64,000 bases of DNA from Sorex araneus (Eukaryota > Chordata > Mammalia > Eulipotyphla > Soricidae), in contig NC_073306.1 of assembly GCF_027595985.1 (NCBI RefSeq), positions 195,020,000 to 195,083,999 on the forward strand, given 5' to 3'. This document shows positions 31,641 through 42,125 of the stretch, piece after piece (position 1 is the first letter of the stretch; the number at the start of each line of letters is the position of its first letter). Below the pieces are notes generated by a model. The model saw only the letters and a program-made list of their open reading frames with translations, did not search any database and was not told where the DNA came from. A program made the translations under genes and the position numbers.

Positions 31641-31825
31641 GGGGCTGGAGCGATAGCACAGTGGGTAGGGTGTTTGCCTTGCACATGGCCGACCCGGGTT
31701 CTATTCCCAGTGTCCCATATGGTCCCCAGAGCACCACCAGGAATGATTCCTGAGTGCAGAGCCAGGAGTAAACCCTGAGCATTGCCAGGTGTGACCCAAA
31801 AAGAAAAAAAAGAAAAAAAAAAAAA
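31641..31825 (+). mobile_element. SOR-A SINE nested in L1
   Basis: Near-consensus; ACTGTAG on both sides. Confidence 0.93.
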
Positions 31826-32078
31826 CCACTGTAGATGGGAATGTTAGTTGGCGAGACCTCTATGGAAAATGGAATGGAGATTCCTTTTTTTTAAAAAAAG
31901 AGAAATAGTGTATGATACAGTGATACTATTCCTAGGTTTCTATCAGGACAGAAAAACAAAAATTCTAAAGGATATTTGCACCCCTCTTTCCACAGGAGAG
32001 TTATTCATAATATTCAAATAAGGCATCAACCTGAATGTCCGTAACAGATGACTAGATTAAGAAACTGTGGTAAATATA

Positions 32079-32298
32079 GCACTGTCGAGTGGTCACCACT
32101 AATGTCTCCATTGTCAGACGTGTTATCACTGTTTTTGGCATATCGAATATGCCACGGGGAGCTTGCCAGGCTCTGTCATGCGGGCAGGATAGTCTCGGTA
32201 GCTTGCTGGGCTCTCTGAGAGAGACGGAGGAATCGAACCCAGGTCAGCCACGTACAAGGCAAACGCCCTACCCGCTGTGCTATGGCTCCAGTCCCATA
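32079..32298 (-). mobile_element. SOR-B SINE nested in L1
   Basis: GTAAATATA at 32070-32078 and 32299-32307; antisense body GGCATATCGAATATGCCACG. Confidence 0.92.
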
Positions 32299-32725
32299 GT
32301 AAATATACTCAGGAATACTACTCTGCCATTAAAAATATTGAATAAAATTGTGTCCTTTGGTGCCTTCAGGACAAAAGTGGTTGGATATTGAGGTGTAGAG
32401 GTACAAAGGATGTGAAAGTTAATTACCTGACAGTTTCACTCATCTGTGAAATACAAATAGCTAAAGCAAATCCTGGTCAAAACAAACTATAAATCTGTCT
32501 CCTAAATTTGGTAAAAACTATGATGGCTACAGAGAGGCAGGAGTTGGGAAAGTGGAATGAAAGGAAACAATAGTCTTTTTGGTGGTGGGATGACATTAGA
32601 ACCACCTGGCATTTTGATGGTGGGTGTGGTGAATCCTACACAAGTATAGCAGTGTTAAGCAATGTTACTTTATATGCCAGACATAATAATTGTAAGCTAA
32701 TGATAAATCAATTTAAAAATCAAGA

Positions 32726-33109
32726 AAATAATGAGCTAGTGGGGTGGGGCCAGATTGCCTAAAAATTACTAGAATAAATCTTTTGTGCACTACTTAAAGA
32801 AATTCAAAGTCAGCAAACCCTTATTGAAAACATAGACACACTATAAATTAATCAATGCAGTAACTATTTAGTAATGTGCCATGGAATCTCAAAATAATCC
32901 TCTAGTCCTCTACACTGACGGTAGGAAGTTCCGTTTAGAGTAACCTGGAGAAAGAGCAGGCGTGGCAATACGAGGAACGCCAAGCATGTCCGAGTTTATC
33001 CCAGAGCAAGAAGGGCAAGGGCAGGCAGGAAGAAAGGTAGGGAACGATTCCGACTGAAGCTGCATCCCAGATACGGAGGGCCAGCCAAGAATTTTAAGAA
33101 TCATGGTGG
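32726..33109. other. Unique-looking sequence
   Basis: Nothing recognised. Confidence 0.5.
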
Positions 33110-33252
33110 AGCCTGTGCCGATGGCCCAAAGGGCTGAAGCCATGCTTTGCATGGGGAGCCCTGGGCTCAGAGCCCAGCACTGCAGGATACCCCGAGCACT
33201 GCTGAGAGTAACCCCCGAGCACCACGGGGTGTGGTCCAAGACAGAAAACAAT
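33110..33252 (+). mobile_element. Old SINE (SOR-A-like)
   Basis: CCGAGCACTGCTGAGAGTAACC, GGGGTGTGGTCCAAGAC. Confidence 0.65.
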
Positions 33253-33309
33253 AAACAATCACTGTGACATACCTCGAACTACATCAGACTTCAAAGCAGC
33301 AAATTATTG

Positions 33310-33485
33310 AGGCTGGAGGGTAGCCCCGCGTGTGTTTTGCCTTTCGTGCAGCCTACCCGGTTTCAGTCCTCAGCACCACACACGGTTCCCCCAAGCCCTG
33401 CCAGGAGTGAACTCTGGGTGCAGACACAGGAAGAAGCCCTGAGCACAGCTAGGTGTACCCTTGCCCCCAAAGAAACAACCAGAAA
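33310..33485 (+). mobile_element. Old SOR-A SINE
   Basis: GGCTGGAGGGTAGCCCCGC head, GCCCTGCCAGGAGTGAAC body. Confidence 0.75.
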
Positions 33486-33549
33486 ACCCCAGAAAATTAT
33501 TCATTCCAGCTGTCACAGGGAAAAGAAATTGTTAGAGATTAAAACTAGG

Positions 33550-33695
33550 GGGAGGCTAGAGAGATACTAGTGGCTAAAGGACTAGCCTCGCATGTGGCAT
33601 AGCTGGGTTCCATCCGGTCCCTCAGAGTCCCACCAGGGGGGTGAGCCCTATGCACCCACCACCAGATGTGGCCCAAAACACAAAAACAAAGCAAA
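33550..33695 (+). mobile_element. Old SOR-A SINE
   Basis: GAGGCTAGAGAGATACTAGTGG to GATGTGGCCCAAAACAC. Confidence 0.7.
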
Positions 33696-33938
33696 ACTAG
33701 AGGCAGGGAAACTGGGTAGAAGATCTTTGCAATAATAGAATCAGAATAATAGAGCCCTGACACCTCAGCCCTCAAATAAAAAACCTAATTCTATCCAAGA
33801 AAGCACAAATTAACATTAAGATTTGGGAGGGGTTTTAGAAGTTTAAAGAACAGCACACGGAAGTTGAAACAATCTGGTAAAGTCATATGGAAGCAGAAAA
33901 ACAAGTGGTACCTTTCCTCTGGTCAAAGCTCTAAAAGC

Positions 33939-34105
33939 TGGGGCTGGAGCAATAGCACAGCGGGTACAGTGTTTGCCTTGCACATGGCTGACCCGGTTCG
34001 ATTCCCAGCATCCCATATGGTCCCCTGAGCACCGCCAGGAGTGATTCCTCAGTGCAGAGCCAGGAGTAACCCCTGAGCATCGCCGGGTGTGACCTAAAAA
34101 AAAAA
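33939..34105 (+). mobile_element. SOR-A SINE
   Basis: Near-consensus. GCTCTAAAAGCTG before and after the element is its target duplication. Confidence 0.95.
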
Positions 34106-34349
34106 GCTCTAAAAGCTGATGCTAATAGTACACATATGGCATCGATCCCTAAAAAGTTACAGAATACGAAGTGTTCACCCTTGAGACCCTCAGAGTGTTT
34201 CACAAAATCAAACAATAACTAAAATAAAATGCAAATAAAGTATAAAAACACCTCTTGCTTATTGTCCAAGAAAGTAGAGTTCGGGTTTTTATAATGGTTC
34301 GGGTTTTGTCTCATTAAAACTGAAAGAAGAGACTCTGTCCATTGTCTTT

Positions 34350-34515
34350 CTTTTTTGTCTCTGGGCCACACCCAGTGGTACTCAGGGCTTACTCCTGACT
34401 GCATTCAGGGATCACTCCTGGGGAGGCTTGGAAGACCATATTGGGTGCTGGGGATCGAACCTGGAACTGCTGCATGCAAAGCAAGTGTCTTACCCATCAT
34501 TTTCTCTGGTGCCAA
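34350..34515 (-). mobile_element. SOR-A SINE, old
   Basis: TGGGCCACACCCAGTGGTAC to CATCATTTTCTCTGGTGCC. Confidence 0.75.
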
Positions 34516-34535
34516 CTTTGGTGCCAATTTTCAAG

Positions 34536-34718
34536 TATCAGAGAAATAGCACAGCAGATAGAGCACTTGCCTTGAGCACAGACAACCTGAGTTCAACCCC
34601 GGTAACCTATAAGGTCTCCGAGCCCGCCAGGAGTGACCCCTGAGTGCAGAACTAGAAATAAGCCCTGGGCACCTCCAGATATGACCCCAAACAAACACAA
34701 ACACAACCAAACAACAAA
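34536..34718 (+). mobile_element. SOR-A SINE, old
   Basis: ATCAGAGAAATAGCACAGC to GACCCCAAACAAACAC. Confidence 0.75.
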
Positions 34719-35007
34719 AAGAAGCAACTGAACACTATTTGTTTTTATTATCTTGGCTTCACTAAACATGTGTAACAGCTGAATCAGATGGTTATGCCAC
34801 TAAAGTTTATGCAGAGTTGTGATTATATTATTGATTCAAAAACTAAAAGCATAAGGAATTAGGAACATAGCGTACCATCCACCTTAAAAAAAAAAACCAC
34901 TCATCAGATAGCTTTGCCTATGAGTTTTAAAGCATTCATAGTTTGGCTAATTTTCTGTATTTGTTACATTGACACTTAATAACCATAAAGCTGCTTTTAA
35001 AAGCATT

Positions 35008-35160
35008 TTGGGGGCAGACAGATAACTGTGGGTAAGGCATTAGCCTTGTAAACTACTGACCTGGGCTCAATCCCCAGCACCACAGATGGTTCCCTGAACA
35101 CCACTAACAGTGATCCCTGAGCACTGCCAGGTGTGACCCAAAAACAAACAGAAAAAGCAT
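35008..35160 (+). mobile_element. SOR-A SINE
   Basis: GGGGGCAGACAGATAACTG to GTGTGACCCAAAAACAAAC. Confidence 0.8.
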
Positions 35161-35261
35161 TTTAAAAATACATCAATACAGGCAAGGTGTCCCAGCACCA
35201 TCAACGTTTCTAATACCTATAGTAGGTATCTTGGCTAATGGGGGGGGGCGGCGGGGGGTGG

Positions 35262-35269
35262 AGAGCGAC

Positions 35270-35341
<72 letters not shown>
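35262..35341. repeat. (GA)n microsatellite
   Basis: About 35 GA units preceded by a G-run (35239-35258); a purine-only tract of about 100 bases. Confidence 0.97.
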
Positions 35342-35344
<3 letters not shown>

Positions 35345-35699
35345 CATATGTTACTCTATGAATGTGCTGATGAGTCCCTTGGCTGACTACCGGTCTCCGT
35401 TAAGAGTGATTTGTGAGGCTCATACTCACTTCTACCTAAGAGATATTCCTGTCAAATTCTTTCCTGAAACACTGCAAAATCAAGTTCCTTGGTGAAGGAA
35501 CTTGACAAGAAAATGACGATCCTGGAAAATTTCTGCAGGTAAAGTAAAGTAAAAGATGGGGGTACCCGCACCGGGTTTAGTGGTGCAGGGCCGCCTGGCA
35601 AGGTAGTGTACCACCCCTTTCCAGCAACTGTGAGCCAAAGGGAAGAGAATGAGGAGCTAAAAGTTTCTGTAAAAGCTGCCCATTAAAATCAGGTAACAG
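35342..35699. other. Unique sequence with a hairpin
   Basis: Contains the 11-bp inverted repeat TCAAGTTCCTT/AAGGAACTTGA (35480-35505); no gene. Confidence 0.5.
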
Positions 35700-35867
35700 G
35701 GGGTTTGGGTACAGTGAGTAGGATGTTTGCCCCGAACGAGGCCCACCCGGCTTCAATCCCCGACATCCCATATGGTTCCCAAGCACCGCCAAGAGTAACC
35801 CCTGGGCATCCTGGGTGTGATCCAAAAAGCAAATAAATTAATAAATAAATAAATAAATAAATAAAAT
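35700..35867 (+). mobile_element. SOR-A SINE with (TAAA)n tail
   Basis: GGTTTGGGTACAGTGAGTAGG to GTGTGATCCAAAAAGC, then seven TAAA units. Confidence 0.88.
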
Positions 35868-36639
35868 CAGGTAAGAAGCAGGAGTAAGCCCTATGCAGCC
35901 AGAAGTGTCCCACGAATAAATACTTACAGAAGCCTTCAATTTTTCTCTCCAATGTAGTAAACAGTTTGCAAATTCTATAAGGCAGCAAGTGTTTCTTAAC
36001 CAAGAAACTCACCCTCACCAATATTCTAATATTAAAAAGGTTCAACAAACTTCCAAAATGTTGAAGATAAAACTTTTAAATGATCCACTCTTTTGTGAGT
36101 GATATACTATTTTGCCAGTGTGATTAAATAATTTTACACTAGGCCAGATCCTGTTTTAAAAGTTGTGTTTATATTTCTTTTTAATCCCCACGTCTCTGTG
36201 AATAAACACTATAATGATTTAAAGAAGAGGAAACGAGAATAAATAAGTAGGCAGAAACCTGGAACAAGAAGTCTGGGAAATACCAGAAACTGCAACGCTA
36301 GTAAGAAATTCTGCTTTAAGCTTCTTGTAAACGTTAAAACATACAAACAAACAAAAAAAACCTTATTTCAAAGATTTGGTGAATAGGCTGTGAATGGTTA
36401 GATAAGTCTCCTGGTTTACTTCTTTCAGAGAATAAGGCGGCATTACAGGGGGAAAGGCAGACCTGAGAGAGAGAAAAGCAGGAGTGTAACAATGTAACCC
36501 AGCAGTGATTTTTAATTATGAGTCAGCACGGACTGTAGGCCAGCATCTTGCAACCGGAACACTAGCGAATCGGCTAGTTAACACGGGACGCTTGGACACG
36601 GAAACCGGGGCAAGAAATCACGGTAGCAACTGGGAAAAT
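35868..36639. other. RUFY3 upstream flank, unique
   Basis: No recent repeats. A weak MIR-like trace at 36165-36235; a MARE-like TGAGTCAGCA at 36529. Confidence 0.45.
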
Positions 36640-37381
36640 TGTCTTTATTCAGGGAAAAGAAACGTTTACAGATTGGATCGGAACCCGCGGGCTCAAATAT
36701 CCCAAAGGCAGCCAGAGCGGGACAATCCCGAGCTCCGTGCAAGTGACAACCGCCCGCCCCTTTAACAGACGCGGGGTCCCACAGATTCCAAAGCTGTTTG
36801 GCTTCCAGGTGCCTGCGGGCGCGTCCCCAACTCCGGGGCCGAAGAGCGGCGGAGTCGGGGCGCCGGCGACCCCCCGACCTCCCCACCGCGCACATGCCCG
36901 GGAACAAAAGCGGCGGTGGCAGCGAGACACCCACCTCCGGCTGCTCGCAGGAGCAAGCTCCTGAGTCAGAGCCCGTGGCACGAACGGTTCAAGTCGCCGT
37001 GTGCGGACGACAAATGGTCCGGTTGCTCCCCGCAGGGCGGGGGGTCCCCTTCTTTCCCCCCCTCTTTTCGGGCAATGAGCTCCGCTCGGTCCCCGCGGTC
37101 TGGGAGGCGGCGGGCCCCCGACGAACTTAGGCGGCGGCACACAAAGAGCCGCGCCGCTGGGGGGGCGGGGGGGCCGGGACCGACACCCCCCCGCACCCCG
37201 AGCTCCTCCAGGGCCGTCCCGGGGGCCGGGTAAGGCGGGGGGCGCCGGCGCGGGAAGCGGAAAGGGGGGGCCCGAGCGGCCCGGGGCGCCGCCCCCCGCG
37301 CCGTCGGGCGGAGCCGAGCAGCCGCGGGCCGGCCGGGCGGGCGGGGCGGCGTCGGGCGAGCGCGGCGCCCGGAGCCCCAGC

Positions 37382-37592
37382 ATGGCCGGGACGTCGCCGC
37401 CGCCCGGGGAGCCGGAGGGCGCGGCGGGGCCGTCGGAGCCCGGCTCGCCGCTGGCCGCCCCGTTCTTCCTGCTGTACCCGGGCGATGGAGGCCCGCCGCC
37501 GCCCCGCGCCTGGAGGCCCCCGCCGTCGCCGCCCGCCGGCGCGCCGCTGCCCTTCCTGCTGCTGAGCTACCCGAGCGGCGGCGCCAAGCACC
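37382..37592 (+). CDS. RUFY3: RUFY3 alternative first coding exon 1a (CpG-island promoter)
   Basis: An open frame begins at a strong Kozak ATG (agcATGg) and runs 70 codons plus one base to a consensus donor (CC|GTGAGT at 37593). The encoded N-terminus is proline-rich and acidic at first, then has two hydrophobic patches (LAAPFFLLYPGDGG and APLPFLLLSYPSGGAKH), with no recognisable domain. It lies between UTP3 and the exon encoding the well-known RUFY3 N-terminus, in the same orientation and with the same exit phase (1), so splicing to the shared RUN-domain exons would keep frame. RUFY3 has a long isoform from an upstream promoter in human; assigning this exon to it is inference from position and phase. 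The reading frame continues open into the intron only because the CT repeat there lacks stops. Confidence 0.72.
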
Positions 37593-37598
37593 GTGAGT
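37593..37598 (+). other. RUFY3: Splice donor of RUFY3 exon 1a
   Basis: GTGAGT matches the U1 consensus and leaves one base (C37592) of a split codon, giving phase 1. Confidence 0.75.
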
Positions 37599-37849
37599 GG
37601 CGGGGGGCGGCGATCGGGGCGCCCGTCGGTCTCTCCCGGCTCCCGGCCCGCTCCCACACCACCCCCACCCCCGCCGCGGCCGCTCCCCGCCCCCCACGTG
37701 CTCGCGGGCCCCGGCCCGGGCGGCCCCGCGGCGCTGCAGGAGGGGGCGGTGCCCGGCGACCCCCGGCCCGGCCGGCCCGGGGAGGCGGGTGTGGCCGCCG
37801 CGCCGCCACCGCCGCGGCCGCTCGGTTGGCCCGAGAGCGAGATCTCGCT

Positions 37850-38044
37850 CGCTCGCTCTTACTCGATCGCTCTCCCTGTCTCTGTCTCTCTCTGTGTCTC
37901 TCTGTGTCTCTGTCTGTCTCTGTCTCTCTCCTCTGTCACTCTCTCCCTCCTCTCCGTCTGTTTCTCTCTGTCTCTCTTCTCTTTCTGTGTCTCTGTCTGT
38001 CTCTCGCTGTCTCTCTGTCTCTGCCACTCTATCGCGCTCTCTCG

Positions 38045-38079
<35 letters not shown>

Positions 38080-38101
38080 ATCTCGCTGTCTCCTCTCTGT
38101 T

Positions 38102-38137
<36 letters not shown>

Positions 38138-38352
38138 GCCTCTCTGTCTGTCTCTGTCTCTCCTCTCTCTGTCTCTCTCTCTTCCCTCTCTGTCTGTCTC
38201 TCCTCTCTCTCGCCTGTCTGTCTCTGTCTCCTCTGTCTCTCTCCTCCCTCTCTGTCTCTGTCTCTCCTCTCTCTGTCTCTCTCTCCTCCCTCTCTGTCTG
38301 TCTCTCCTCTCTCTCGCCTCTCTGTCTCTCCTCTCTCTCGCCTCTCCGTCTC
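37850..38352. repeat. 500-bp CT-rich low-complexity tract in RUFY3 intron 1
   Basis: Almost pure pyrimidine on the + strand: irregular CTCT, CTGT and TCTC blocks with imperfect higher-order repeats such as CTCCCTCTCTGTCTGTCTCTCC. It begins about 260 bases after the exon 1a donor and produces long spurious frames on both strands. Confidence 0.97.
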
Positions 38353-39309
38353 CCCCTCCCCGCCCTTGCTAACAGAGTGTGCAATCCCACTCGCTAAAAT
38401 TTCACAGGGTTCCCTCCCCTCGGAGTCGGAGCAGGCGCGGGTGCGGGAGGACGGGGCGGTTTGGGGAGGGCTGTCCCCGGGCTGCTGTCCTTGGACACCC
38501 AGAGAGTGCCCTGTGTGTTGTGGTTTGCGCAGGCGGGGGTCCTCGCGGGCCGTAGTGTATTAAATAACGATTGTTGGAACAGTGTGGTCTGGTCTTGAGA
38601 AAAGACTAGGTTTGTTTTTCAAGTATGAAAAGGACTGAAGAGACAAGGTATGACATACATGCTAAATATTTTTGCTCTCTGAGTTCCATAAAGAGAGAGG
38701 AACTTGCCTGATGTGAGGAGGGAATCTCAGAGACAGAACTAAGAGACTTTTTTAGCACCAAAGCAGACCTTTGAACTGCTGTCTGCACTGCCGTCCCTTA
38801 CTGCCTTTCCTGCATCTCCGCCACCCCATGTCCTAAGAAGCGATTAACACCAGTGGCATATGTCCCATGAGCATGTGCTGTCATTATCATAGTGAATCTC
38901 ATGTGAGCTAAAGATACCACTTTTCCTGATCTAAAGAAGCCAAGGATCGGTATAATTGAGCTAGTTGTTGCAAATTACACTCAGACGTATGTAAGAGGAA
39001 CAAAATTAACCCGGATTCCTTGCCTCCCAGGCCCATTGCTCTATAAAAGAATACATCAGACATTCGAAACTGTGGAACACTGTCCTGGGATAAAGGTTCC
39101 TTGGGTTCAGCTGGAGTAGGTCAGATAAGAGGCGAACTCTGACCGTGGACGAGGATTCGTAGTCGAACCCACAGTTTGGGCGTTGGAGTGGTGTACGCTA
39201 ATAAGCCAGATCCGTGCATAGCAGAACTGAGTTTCTCTAGCAGAGGAGATAAATGTATTACTCTGCTTTCACTTTTCTCTCAGCACCGCCTCTTTTTATT
39301 TTTTTCTTT
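38353..39309. other. RUFY3: Intron 1 unique sequence
   Basis: GC-rich at first (to about 38560), then ordinary; no repeats recognised. Confidence 0.5.
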
Positions 39310-39446
39310 TTTCTTTTTTTTCTTTTTGGGTCACACCCAGCAATGCACAGGGGTCACTCCTGGCTCATGCACTCAGGAATCACCCCTGGCGGTGCTCAGA
39401 GGACTATATGGAATGCTGGGATTTGAACTCAGGTCGGCTGCGTGGG
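39310..39446 (-). mobile_element. SOR-A SINE, head truncated
   Basis: TTTTGGGTCACACCCAGC to TTTGAACTCAGGTCGGCTG. Confidence 0.88.
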
Positions 39447-39615
39447 TATGAGGATTGATGGAGAAGAACTTTTCAGCAGTCTCGTAGAATTAGTTAAGGA
39501 GATGATTGTAATTTCATTTAATTATTTGTCAAGGGCCTTTTGTTCGCGTGCATGTTTGTTTTTAAGTCTTACAAGAAACTTGGGGCCTAAACATGATTCA
39601 GCTCAAGAATGGAAA

Positions 39616-39775
39616 ACTGGAGCTAGAGCAATATGGTAAAACTGGTGGGGCAGTTGCCTTGCATGTAGCGGACAAGGGTTCAATTCTCAGAGTCCCGTAT
39701 GGTCCCCTGAGCACCACCAGAACTAACCCCTGAGCACCATTGGACGTGGCCCAATGTCAAAGCCAAAAAAAAAGG
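39616..39775 (+). mobile_element. SOR-A SINE
   Basis: ACTGGAGCTAGAGCAATATGG to GGACGTGGCCCAATG. Confidence 0.8.
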
Positions 39776-40264
39776 AATGGAAAACTTCAAGGTTTCATAA
39801 GTGTCATCTCTTAGATGCTTTGGCATGATTCAGTAGCATGTAAAGTTCTAATAGTTTCTCGTGGTCTTTATTTCTGAATTAGTTTATTGTGTAAGCATTC
39901 ATGTGGAAAATACATGAGTCCCACTTCCTCTGCTTTCTAAATTAGTCACTTAGAACATTTCATGTTAAAAAAAAATAAGCATACATATTTTAAATATAAA
40001 ATTGCTTTAAAGTGGTTCTTATTTTAAACTGTTTTATTCAGATCGGTTATTTTTATATGTACTTAAATTTTCAAATACTTGGAAAAATAATATTTTGATT
40101 ATAAAAAGCTTCCTTGTTGCTGCTCTGCAGAGTAAATGTAATACTGTTTTTCTTACCTGTAAATCAGTATATCAGAACTTGGATCTGTTTGCTGTTCATT
40201 TGAGCATCTAAGACCAAAACAGTTTTTAAAACTTTCCGGAGCTGTATTAATCTACTTTTTTTTT
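39776..40264. other. AT-rich unique intron sequence
   Basis: Nothing recognised. Confidence 0.5.
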
Positions 40265-40444
40265 TTGCTTTTTTTTTGGGGGGGGGAGGGTCACTCCTGG
40301 CCATGCACAGGGGTCATTCCTGGCTCTGCACTTAGGAATTACCCCTGGTGGTGCTCAGGGGACCATATGGGTTGCTGGGAATTGAACCCGGGTCGGCCAC
40401 GTGCACGGCAAACGTCCTACCCGCTGTGCTATCGCTCCAGCCCC
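40265..40444 (-). mobile_element. SOR-A SINE
   Basis: G-run then TCACTCCTGGCCATGCAC to GTGCTATCGCTCCAGCCCC. AGAGCTGTATT-like sequence on both sides suggests the duplication. Confidence 0.93.
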
Positions 40445-40529
40445 AAGAGCTGTATTTGGACTGAACCTAATGAATATTTGTATTTGTCTGTATTGTAATG
40501 TACTTGGATTGAATCCATTGAGTTTCTCA

Positions 40530-40635
40530 ATTTGTGTGTGTGTTGGGAGTGGGGGGCGGGCGGATACTAGGCATGGAACCGGGGACTTCACACATTCAGA
40601 CGAGTGCTTCACAGATGAGCTACATCCCTGGCCCT
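40530..40635 (-). mobile_element. ID-like tRNA SINE fragment
   Basis: GCATGGAACCGGGGACTTC ... CAGATGAGCTACATCCCTGG, antisense B and A boxes. Confidence 0.5.
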
Positions 40636-40689
40636 AAGCACTCAAATGTTTACATTTGTTTTCCATGTCTTTTATTTTCGAACCATACT

Positions 40690-40808
40690 TGTGATACCCT
40701 GAGCCTTCTCCAGCGCCAGTGCTGGGGCGTGGGACATTGTGGGGTTGGACCCGGGCTTTCTGCGTACAGAGTCTGTGCTCCGTCACGTTGAGCTCTTGCC
40801 AGCCCTCA
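40690..40808 (-). mobile_element. ID-like tRNA SINE fragment
   Basis: GGGTTGGACCCGGGCTTTC ... GAGCTCTTGCCAGCCC. Confidence 0.4.
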
Positions 40809-40907
40809 ACGTTCAGATTTTAATTTTTGCTAATGTGTTAGCCAAAGATGTTTGATATATAAAACTTGGAGAGATTGTACATTAAGGCAGTATGATTGCT
40901 TGGGAGT

Positions 40908-41040
40908 GGAGGGTTGGGGCCACACCCCCCGATGCTCAGGGGTTATTCTTGATGGTGCTCAGGGGACCATATTGGGACAAACTGAGGTCAGCCACATGCA
41001 AGGCGAATGCCCGACCCACTTATCTTTCCAGCCCGGTGTG
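40908..41040 (-). mobile_element. SOR-A SINE with deletion
   Basis: GGGGCCACACCCCCCGATGC to ACTTATCTTTCCAGCCC. Confidence 0.8.
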
Positions 41041-41074
41041 ATCTTTTTATTTTAGGATTTTGTATGTTTTTTGG

Positions 41075-41170
41075 TTTTGGAATCACTCCTGGCGGTGCTC
41101 AGGGATTAAACCAGGGTTCGCCACATGCCAGACAAATGCCTTCTTGCCCTGTGCTGTTTATCAGGCCCTA
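41075..41170 (-). mobile_element. SOR-A SINE, partial
   Basis: AATCACTCCTGGCGGTGCTC to CCACATGCCAGACAAATG. Confidence 0.75.
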
Positions 41171-41469
41171 GTGCATTAATGTTGACTGTATTCATATTTT
41201 AAAAATTAACCTTTCATGTGAGCCTGAGAGCTTTTTTATAAAAGATTTTTTTATGCACTTTACCCCTAACCCACACACACAGCCCTAGAAGTTTTCTTTC
41301 AAAAGATACTAACGAAGAATAGCAAAAATGTGGAGAAGAAGGTAGCCTGATCTTTTTCTTAAGGTTTGTGACATGTGCTGTGTCGGTGTAAAACCCTTCA
41401 GGTTTGAATGTGCAGAAATATTTGACATGTGTCTGTGCGATAGGAAAGAGGCGACTATGTCTTGTAGAT

Positions 41470-41635
41470 TTGGGTTTTGTTGTTGTTGTTGTGGAACCAC
41501 ACCCACGTATGCTCAGGGCCTATACTTGATTCTGGCAGCATTCCAGACCCTGTGGGATGCTGGAGATGGAATCTGGGTGGGTCGAGTGCAAGGCAAATTC
41601 CCTACCCTCTGTTCTGTCTCTCTAGCTCTTCTTGT
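41470..41635 (-). mobile_element. SOR-A SINE, old
   Basis: GGAACCACACCCACGTATGC to GTTCTGTCTCTCTAGC; preceded by (TTG)n. Confidence 0.78.
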
Positions 41636-41774
41636 TAGATTATATCTATCCCACTGGAAATATCTGTATTTTTGCGGTGTGGGGACTTAGAACCAGGAGC
41701 GCCACACATGCCTCACACATGCGCGTGAGCTACCCTCTTCCTAAACTCCATCCCCCATCCTCCCCTCTGAGGTT

Positions 41775-41946
41775 TTGAATATACTGATAATCTGCATTTT
41801 TATGCTTCCAGCTTTAAAAATCTCAAACCTTTTAACCACGACTTCTGTTTCAGTTGGATTTTCTTTATACCGGTAACCTTCATTTTTGTGCATCCAGCTT
41901 TAAAAATCTCAAACCTTTTCACCATGGCTTCTTTTTCAGTTGATTT
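41775..41946. repeat. 86-bp imperfect tandem duplication
   Basis: TCCAGCTTTAAAAATCTCAAA recurs 86 bases later with CTTTT(A/C)ACCA and TTTCAGTTG following; two units at 41775-41860 and 41861-41946. Confidence 0.9.
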
Positions 41947-41974
41947 TTGTTTATATTTTCAAGTCATGTAGTGA

Positions 41975-42125
41975 TCTAATCACATGCTCAAGCTTACGCC
42001 TGACTCTGCATCCAGGGGTCCCTCCTGGAGGTGCTCAGGAGACCAGCTGGGGTGCCAGGGATCCAACCCAGGTCAACTGTGAGCTAGGCCAGCGCCCTGC
42101 TTGCTGTATACAGCCTCTCTGGCCC
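41975..42125 (-). mobile_element. SOR-A SINE, old
   Basis: GGGTCCCTCCTGGAGGTGC to ATACAGCCTCTCTGGCCC. Confidence 0.75.

Larger units (their letters stand above)
31590..32725 (+). mobile_element. L1 ORF2 end and 3' UTR, split twice
   Basis: Pieces at 31590-31640, 31826-32078 and 32299-32725 are collinear (GATGGGAATGTTAGTTGG, CCTGAATGTCCGTAACAG, GAATACTACTCTGCCATTAA). Frames are broken. Confidence 0.75.
36640..37860 (+). promoter_or_regulatory. RUFY3: CpG island promoter of RUFY3 exon 1a
   Basis: About 1.2 kb with very high GC and CpG density surrounds exon 1a. G-runs on the + strand (about 37157-37180 and 37232-37290) can form G-quadruplexes just upstream of the start codon. A MARE/AP-1-like TGAGTCAGCA is at 36529 and another TGAGTCA at 36962. 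No TATA box is seen. The island also extends over the start of intron 1. Confidence 0.8.

Noticed and set aside
36966-38390. 474-codon antisense frame over exon 1a and the CT tract
   Set aside because: The repeat has no stop codons in this frame; the product is mostly RE/RD-type simple sequence.
37593-38563. Continuation of the exon 1a frame, and two parallel frames of about 260 codons, through the CT tract
   Set aside because: They are Ser/Leu/Cys simple sequence after a strong splice donor; best explained as intron.
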